A stretch of 64,000 bases of DNA from NCBI GenBank assembly GCA_031772625.1, contig CM062818.1, positions 216,621,742 to 216,685,741 on the forward strand, written 5' to 3'. Both the position numbers and the translations under genes were made by a program. The DNA is from Pinus tabuliformis. Lineage: Eukaryota; Streptophyta; Pinopsida; Pinales; Pinaceae. Of the stretch, positions 58,444 to 64,000 are shown piece by piece. The notes beneath the pieces are model-generated. The model did no database searches and was not told the DNA's origin. It saw only the letters and a program-made list of their open reading frames with translations. The first letter of the stretch is position 1. Each line of letters opens with the position of its first letter.

Positions 58444-58776
58444 TGTTATGAAACCAGCTCACAAAAAGATAGAAAAGATAGATCAATGACTCAAAATTTA
58501 GCCTCTTCGAGGGGGTAACCTCCTTTACATTACAAAAATGAATTATTCTTTGATGATTCAAATGACAAAACCTCTTTTCTATATATAGGAGTCTAAGGAG
58601 TCACAATATAACCCAGCCGACCTAACAATAGTAATATAAAGGCACAAAAATAACAATAGAGGGATTCTATGGGGCACAGTAATAACAATATGGGGACAAT
58701 AGGGGCACAATAATATTAATATTGGATATAACTACAATAGTAATAGGGTAAACATTAGTATTATAGGGACCTAACA
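58444..58776 (-). repeat. 5' LTR of the Reina-like element
   Basis: Matches 49633-49964 with about 8% difference; the edges are the same. Confidence 0.92.
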
Positions 58777-58781
58777 AAGAA

Positions 58782-60000
58782 TTTGTTCATCCCAAGTATC
58801 CAAGCCTCTACACCCTCTGACTTTTTTACATCTCCATCAAAAGTGGTGTTTTCGCTTTCTTAAACTCATCCGGTAAGTGTCCACTATCATTCCTCTTGTA
58901 AGGATGATAACGATGATGATCATGATATCTATTAGAACCAAAACGAGAATAGTGCATGTACTCATTGCCCCTCCTATTTGGAGTGTCCATCAACCTACCA
59001 TCTCTCACTGTGTCATATCTATCTGACCTGCTTCTACTAGAAGACCTACTGCCATATGACCCATTAGTTATATCCTCATGCCCATGGCTGATCTGAAGTG
59101 GCCCTTATCACTGCAAGTCTAACAAACTTTGAAGAAGTATAACATTAACCTCTGCTTGTTTCTCTTGTGCCTGTATGATATGGTCATTATCTACCTTACA
59201 ACTCCCTATTTCTTCCTTAATGCTTGTCAAGGTGTCTTCTAAATCTGAATAATGCCTTACACCACATTGCCCATCTAATTCATAGGATATTCCATGTAGT
59301 CTACCACCTTTCTATCCATTTGATCTCTTTCATGCAATGCATAGTATGTCAGATAAACCAAATCACAATAAATCGACGTACCTTAGTATAGCTCGGGGAG
59401 GATACCTTGTATAAAATATCACCAAATCAACATGATACATGTATAGCATAAACATAGCAACATATAGACATACGCAAATGAATGTATCAACACATAAACA
59501 TCACTCTAGTTAGGGTCTAGTCATTGATGAAATGTCATACCAATAATGCATGCTATGAACTCATGCATGACAACAACCATTACTCCATTGTACACATTCC
59601 ACTTGCAACAAACAACATGCATAAGCAATGCCTAATCAATTACATGTACACATAATCACATGTAGTCAAACAAAAGTGATCAATTCTTGTAATCAACCGA
59701 CAAGAGTGATATATGAAATCTAAACAAATAAGGGTGTAGCCTAACATACAAGGATGTAAATAAGTGACATAAAGTCAACATGTAAGTGAGATATAACCAT
59801 ATGTAACCAATCATATACACATGACGATGCATTGAACAAAACAAATCATCAAGTTCCTCATGAAAACCTTACTACAACCATAATCAATCATCAAGAAAAT
59901 GCAACAAGCTCATGGAATTCAAGTGTAAGAGACACACATGCAACTGACTTGCATGCATGACCAACACACACCACCCATCCAATCCGAGGGATGAACCATG
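58782..60000 (-). pseudogene. Leader and gag N-terminal relic of the outer chromovirus
   Basis: The frame 58826-59008 gives a histidine- and arginine-rich piece (NRYHDHHRYHPYKRNDSG) of the kind found at the start of some chromovirus gags. From 59100 to 60000 only leader-like sequence is visible, with AC-rich and ACATG-rich composition and no domain. Confidence 0.5.
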
Positions 60001-60011
60001 CTCTGATACCA
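60001..60011 (-). promoter_or_regulatory. Primer binding site of the outer chromovirus
   Basis: The minus strand reads TGGTATCAGAG (continuing CATGG), three bases after the LTR edge. The same three-base spacing is seen in the LARD-like array. Confidence 0.88.
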
Positions 60012-60014
60012 CTC

Positions 60015-62122
60015 TATAAAACCCTTCTCTGACACATCCACCCAAGTAACCATGCCAACTGGGTAAACATGTGACAAGAGGCTATTATGATTGTATTCAG
60101 CCTCCTACGTGACCTTAAGGAATTGCAATCGACGGAACACATCAACAACATAAACCTTAGGACACATGTTAGCCACTTAGAAATATTTTCCCTAGGTCAC
60201 ACTGATGTTCTGGACATCTTACGCTTCAGTCACTCCCATGCTATAGGCAAGGGAGCGACTAGAAACCCAAAGTCACTCTCACAAGTTTGCCTTCCAGTGA
60301 CTAGAGACTAAAATTTCCAGTCTTGTGCCAGCGACCCTGAGATTTAAGTGACTTTTCCAGTCCCATAGCCCAAGTAACTTCCCAGAATGGAGTGATGACT
60401 TAAAATCAGTAAAATTACAGGGAAACAATGATGCAAAAGCAATAAGTTGAACAGGGCTTTATCCAAACCCCTACTAGCCATGACAACAATTTTGTCAAAC
60501 ATATTGTCAACATGTAACCTATAGGTGTAAACAATAGAATTAAGTGTAGGGTTCTCATTCTTATCTGAGAATCGCTAAGAACCATTGTTCTCCCATGCCA
60601 TTTGTTGCATTGCCATCTATCATACCACATATACATTATCCATTCATTTACAAGAAAAAGCATGTTGAAAGCTATACATAGTTGTTGTCATGAAACATAC
60701 ACTTAACCAACATAATAGGGACAAAAATATCCTAATCATGTCCTCCATAACATCCACATATAATCCATCAAAAGAAATACAAGGAGAAATAACCTTTCAT
60801 TAATGATGAAAAATCCAAACTAGGGATTGGACTTCCATAAACCACCCGACCATAGAATGGCTAAGCCAGAACTCTCTTCAGCCATTCACCACTGTGTCAT
60901 ATCCCAAACATGAATGTGGGACTCAAACCAAAAGAACTCAACCAGGGCATATCGAGGCTAAGCCACCTCACCCTCATCAATAGAAATGGGCTTTATCGTA
61001 ATCCATCATGAATCACTAGGCCAACACAATGAACACATTATAATAGGCTTTACCCTGATCTCCACCTGTGCACTAGGCCAAGAAATCATGGAAGTAGTTC
61101 GATTTCTCCACCTACACTCTCAGGAATTTTCCTCTCTGCTAGTCTCTCCATATTTACCCCAATCCAAACCTAGATCACTAGACCCTAAACCGAGACCCAC
61201 TCTCTAGGCTTTACTGCATATCCCCAAATCAGGATTACTAGGCCCAACATAGAGCATACCACCTCTTGGCTTTACAGCATATCTCTTCATTCACCGGAAA
61301 GGACTCCTATGCCCACCGAGGCAACACAATCCTAGCTTTACCGCAACCCACAGTCTGGCTCCGAGTTCACTATGCCAATGGCTTTACTGTGATTTACTGT
61401 GATCCACCCCAATCAGCTTCGAATCCATTCAAAAATCTAGCTCAACCAAAACATGAGAACCCCGCCACACCATGGCTATCTGAAAATGACAAGGCTAGGA
61501 TGAAAACATTGTTACACCTAGCAAATCCCATGCCACAAGAGCAAAAGAACCACATGCAATACCATGCATGCCAAATCTAGCAAGGAAAATACACATGTAG
61601 GTCGATACCTGCAATGAAGCCTGATGTAGCTACTTGTTCCTGCCATTCCCCTCTTGATCTTTGCTTCCTCTTGCGTTCTTTACCTTTCTTAATCCAATGC
61701 CAACATTCTCAAAAAAAACCCTAAGTATCCAAGAGTATGAGAGAGAGAGAATAATGAGATAGCTCTAAAGATGGACTAACAAAAGGTTACCAACTCATCC
61801 TCGAAATCATTTTTAGGAATGAGGCCTCTATTTTCTTCATTTTAATTTATTTTCCTTCATTTTCCTCCTCACATGCAACCTGTGACCTTTGACCTCATTT
61901 TTCTGCTAATTTTCATTATTTTCATAAATAATTTTGCAAAAAATGCCATTTTTCCTTTCCAAAGTCTTAGCCATTTCCTTTGCCAATTTTCTTAGCCATA
62001 AACAACCAACTAAACACCCATTAGGATGCCTTGCCCAACATTCAGTGTGTCCCATCAACTGTGGTTATTTTTTTTTCCTTTATTAACTATTATTACATGG
62101 AATTTTCACCAGGGTTGTTACA
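60015..62122 (-). repeat. 5' LTR of the outer chromovirus (2.1 kb)
   Basis: Aligns with 43643-45159 at both ends, including CACATCCACCCAAGTAACC, CAAACATATTGTCAACATGT and TTATTAACT...ACATGGAATTTTCAC. It is about 0.6 kb longer because of a repeat array at 60840-61470. AAGGT follows it as the likely TSD. Confidence 0.85.
60840..61470. repeat. Degenerate minisatellite with GGCTTTAC core in the 5' LTR
   Basis: Plus strand: variants of (TA)GGCTTTA(C/T)(C/T)G(C/T)A followed by a CA-rich spacer and CACTAGGCC(A/C)A, about 45-80 bases per unit. Clear cores lie near 60988, 61048, 61206, 61270, 61334 and 61380. It is absent from the 3' LTR. Confidence 0.65.
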
Positions 62123-62690
62123 AAGGTCCACTCCACTAAATTTTGTGAATGAGTAAATGATTAGTATTGGTTAATTATCACAAGAAACTTTATTTATTTT
62201 AGTATGGAAAAAAATAATAATTATTATGTGAACTTTTGTCAATGAGTAAATGATTAGTATTCGTTAATTATTACTAAAAGATTTATCTATTTTAGTATGG
62301 AAAAGATATTGTAGTGTTATGTACATATAAAAATTAAATTATAATAAAAAATAAAATAAAATTATTAATTATAATTATTAATTTTTAAAGTTGATTTGAT
62401 AATTAATTAAAAAATAAAAAATGAAATTGGAGAGAGTAAATTATTTAAATTAAAAATAAAATTAAAAAATTATAACAAAGTAATGCTTATAAATATTGTT
62501 ATAGTAGTTGAGGTAAAATTGAGGTCATAAAGTCAATTTACTATTTTCTATTTTTTCGGCTTCTGGTTTTGACAACTTGTGGTTTTTCTAAATATATTCT
62601 TATGTAGTATAATCTATTTAATGGTGTTAAGACTTCTTTGTGATTTTTGTTTGGGCTATGAATTATCATTAAAATAAAAAGATTCCAGTG
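62123..62690. other. AT-rich flank with a short tandem repeat
   Basis: GTGAATGAGTAAATGATTAG at 62145 recurs as GTCAATGAGTAAATGATTAG near 62237, each followed by TATT(G/C)GTTAATTA and TTTTAGTATGGAAAA, a unit of about 92 bases. No gene is seen. Confidence 0.65.
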
Positions 62691-62693
62691 ACA

Positions 62694-62696
<3 letters not shown>

Positions 62697-62790
<94 letters not shown>
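62697..62790. repeat. (TA)n microsatellite, about 94 bases
   Basis: Alternating TA with one GATA interruption near 62750. The long YI-repeat frame on the minus strand is only its translation. Confidence 0.95.
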
Positions 62791-62791
<1 letters not shown>

Positions 62792-62949
62792 CCAACATAG
62801 GACATCTTAACTTTGGATCTATCAAGGGCCAAGAGGGATCAAATATCTCGATGTGCAAACATTTCCTCAAGTTTTGCACTCAAAACGGAGGTTTGCACCT
62901 TGGGATATTTGATCCCTCTCTGCTCTTGATAGATACAAAGCTAATATGG
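62792..62949. other. Long imperfect inverted repeat (MITE or miRNA-like hairpin)
   Basis: The left arm (62811-62860) and right arm (62891-62936) pair over about 50 bases with roughly eight mismatches. GAGGGATCAAATATC pairs perfectly with GATATTTGATCCCTC, and the loop is 30 bases. Weaker pairing extends outward (CCAACATAG against CTAATATGG) past an 8-9-base bulge. The unit abuts the (TA)n tract. The size and shape fit a plant microRNA precursor or a young MITE; no TSD is clear. Confidence 0.7.
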
Positions 62950-64000
62950 AACCCGATCAGTTACTAGTAGGTGTGTTTAAATAATTAAATAATAATTAGA
63001 TTACACGTAAAAATATGTTTAAAAAATTTAATAACATCCATGATTATAATTAGAGAAATGAATGACTTTAAGTAGAAATTTATTTAAAAAGACATATTAA
63101 TTTTCACTTAAATTTGGATCTTTTTCTTATTTATGTTTATTGTGAGTGATATATATATATATAAGAAGTTAGTTTGATGTACATGGTATTGAATTCATGA
63201 TGTCCACACAAAGAATGTCTGAACAATATATCACCAAATATTTTATGTCTTACATCTAGAAATTCCTTGTAGATTCAAAGTGCTAATGAAATTGATCTAA
63301 ATCAAAAGACTTGAATCTACTCTACCAACTGTGGAAAACAATTAACGATTGCAAAATCACAAAGCATACATGAGACAAATTCAATCATACATTACACAAT
63401 GATTTTCTATGGGAAAGAAAATGCTCAAAACCCCTCTTATCCATATATTGCATTAGTAAAAAAAATACAAAAGATTTACAATGTTTTCTCAATCTTGAGC
63501 AAACTCTACACTAGTACAATCTATCTCGCTTCTTCACAAGTTAGTCCTAGTCAATACTTAACCAAATACAAGCCTGCCAAAGTCCCTATTTCCTTGCATT
63601 TTTCCTTAGGAATTAGCCCCCTATTAATTAGGGAAATTCCCATCCATAATTGTGCAATCCTTTATAGGTCCTTCTCTGATTGCATGCACCACCTGTACAA
63701 TTTGGAATTATCTACAACTAATAGTACAATACCCTTGAACTTCAATCTCAACTGGGTAACTTGAATTCTCTTTATGAATGAGCTAATTTAGGTTGATTTA
63801 TTAGTTAATTGGTTGCTCCCAACTGAAGAAACGCCACTATTAAATCCTCAAATAGTTCCTCCAATAGTTGGAACTAGTTTAACAGATCATAACTCAATTT
63901 AACTGATTTAAATTGTTGCAGCTAAAATTAAGTCAATGTAGGATCCTAAAATTTAGGAATCATTGCAAACAACTCAAGTTCATGCCCCTAAATCGAATTA
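62950..64000. other. AT-rich stretch without a supported gene
   Basis: A short (TA)n run lies at about 63149-63165. A plus-strand frame of 121 codons at 63399-63764 has no recognisable domain or codon pattern and is probably chance. Confidence 0.45.

Larger units (their letters stand above)
49633..58776 (-). mobile_element. Ty3/gypsy chromovirus, Reina-like, nested in the outer chromovirus
   Basis: LTRs at 49633-49964 and 58444-58776, an initiator-methionine-type primer site, gag, protease, RT, RNase H, integrase and a chromodomain, all on the minus strand, with an AAGAA TSD. Short (332-333 base) LTRs plus a chromodomain fit the Reina clade. LTRs differ at about 26 of 333 positions (8%) by my count. 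Pol and gag are broken in several places. A further element (51078-54340) sits in its integrase gene; without it the Reina-like element would be about 5.9 kb. Confidence 0.92.
43643..62122 (-). mobile_element. Old Ty3/gypsy chromovirus (Tekay/Del-like), host of two nested insertions
   Basis: On the minus strand: 5' LTR 60015-62122, primer site 60001-60011, leader and gag, protease, RT, RNase H, integrase with a chromodomain-like end, then 3' LTR 43643-45159. The LTR edges are TGTAACACCC...TGTTACA. By eye the LTRs differ at about 20% of aligned positions, so the insertion is old (tens of millions of years at slow gymnosperm rates, an assumption). Pol is heavily broken. A complete second element (49633-58776) lies in its gag region. 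Long LTRs plus a chromodomain suggest the Tekay/Del clade. Confidence 0.85.

Noticed and set aside
62541-62879. 112-codon frame rich in YI repeats
   Set aside because: Translation of the (TA)n tract.
63399-63764. 121-codon plus-strand frame as a host gene
   Set aside because: No domain, no composition change from its surroundings, no neighbouring exon-like sequence.

Overview
This is 64 kb of plant nuclear DNA made almost entirely of old transposable elements; I see no host gene that I can support. The organism is probably a seed plant with a large, repeat-rich genome. A gymnosperm is my best guess, because the Tat-like Ty3 element, the 516-residue accessory ORF and the RNase H-bearing LINE resemble conifer repeats as I remember them. 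That is inference, not a search result.

Layout. 1-6340: 5' half (minus strand) of a Tat-like Ty3/gypsy fossil with LTR, PBS, gag, protease, an RNase H placed before the reverse transcriptase, and RT running off the window. 6341-18345: 3' half (minus strand) of another Tat-like element (RNase H tail, integrase, accessory ORF). It is split by a complete 7.55-kb L1-type LINE (plus strand, 9098-16651) with a perfect 20-bp target-site duplication (TSD). 18359-19930: a long (TA)n tract, then a GC-richer retroposon-like unit ending in (TAA)n. 20801-28930: degenerate minus-strand coding relics, including an RNase H split by a 6.1-kb Ty1/copia fossil (22596-28695) with 185-bp LTRs and a 5-bp TSD. 28931-37260: AT-rich sequence with many local tandem duplications, the largest about 1.2 kb (30170-32560). 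37260-43479: a noncoding LTR/leader array, two LTRs of 1.3-1.4 kb each followed by the same leader on the minus strand (LARD-like). 43643-62122: a three-level nest. The outermost is an old chromovirus with 1.5- and 2.1-kb LTRs. Inside its gag sits a Reina-like chromovirus (49633-58776), and inside that element's integrase gene sits a young 3.3-kb non-autonomous gag-protease element (51078-54340). 62123-64000: AT-rich DNA with a (TA)n tract and a long imperfect hairpin.

Nothing here forms a pathway or operon; the functional logic is that of the elements themselves. LTR comparisons by eye (about 20%, 8% and 1% divergence from outside to inside) agree with the physical nesting order. The most notable items are the protease-RNase H-RT order of the first element, the intact accessory ORF, a third ORF in the LINE 3' region, the LINE's decay purely by transition-type stop codons, the small gag-protease element, and the hairpin at 62792-62949.
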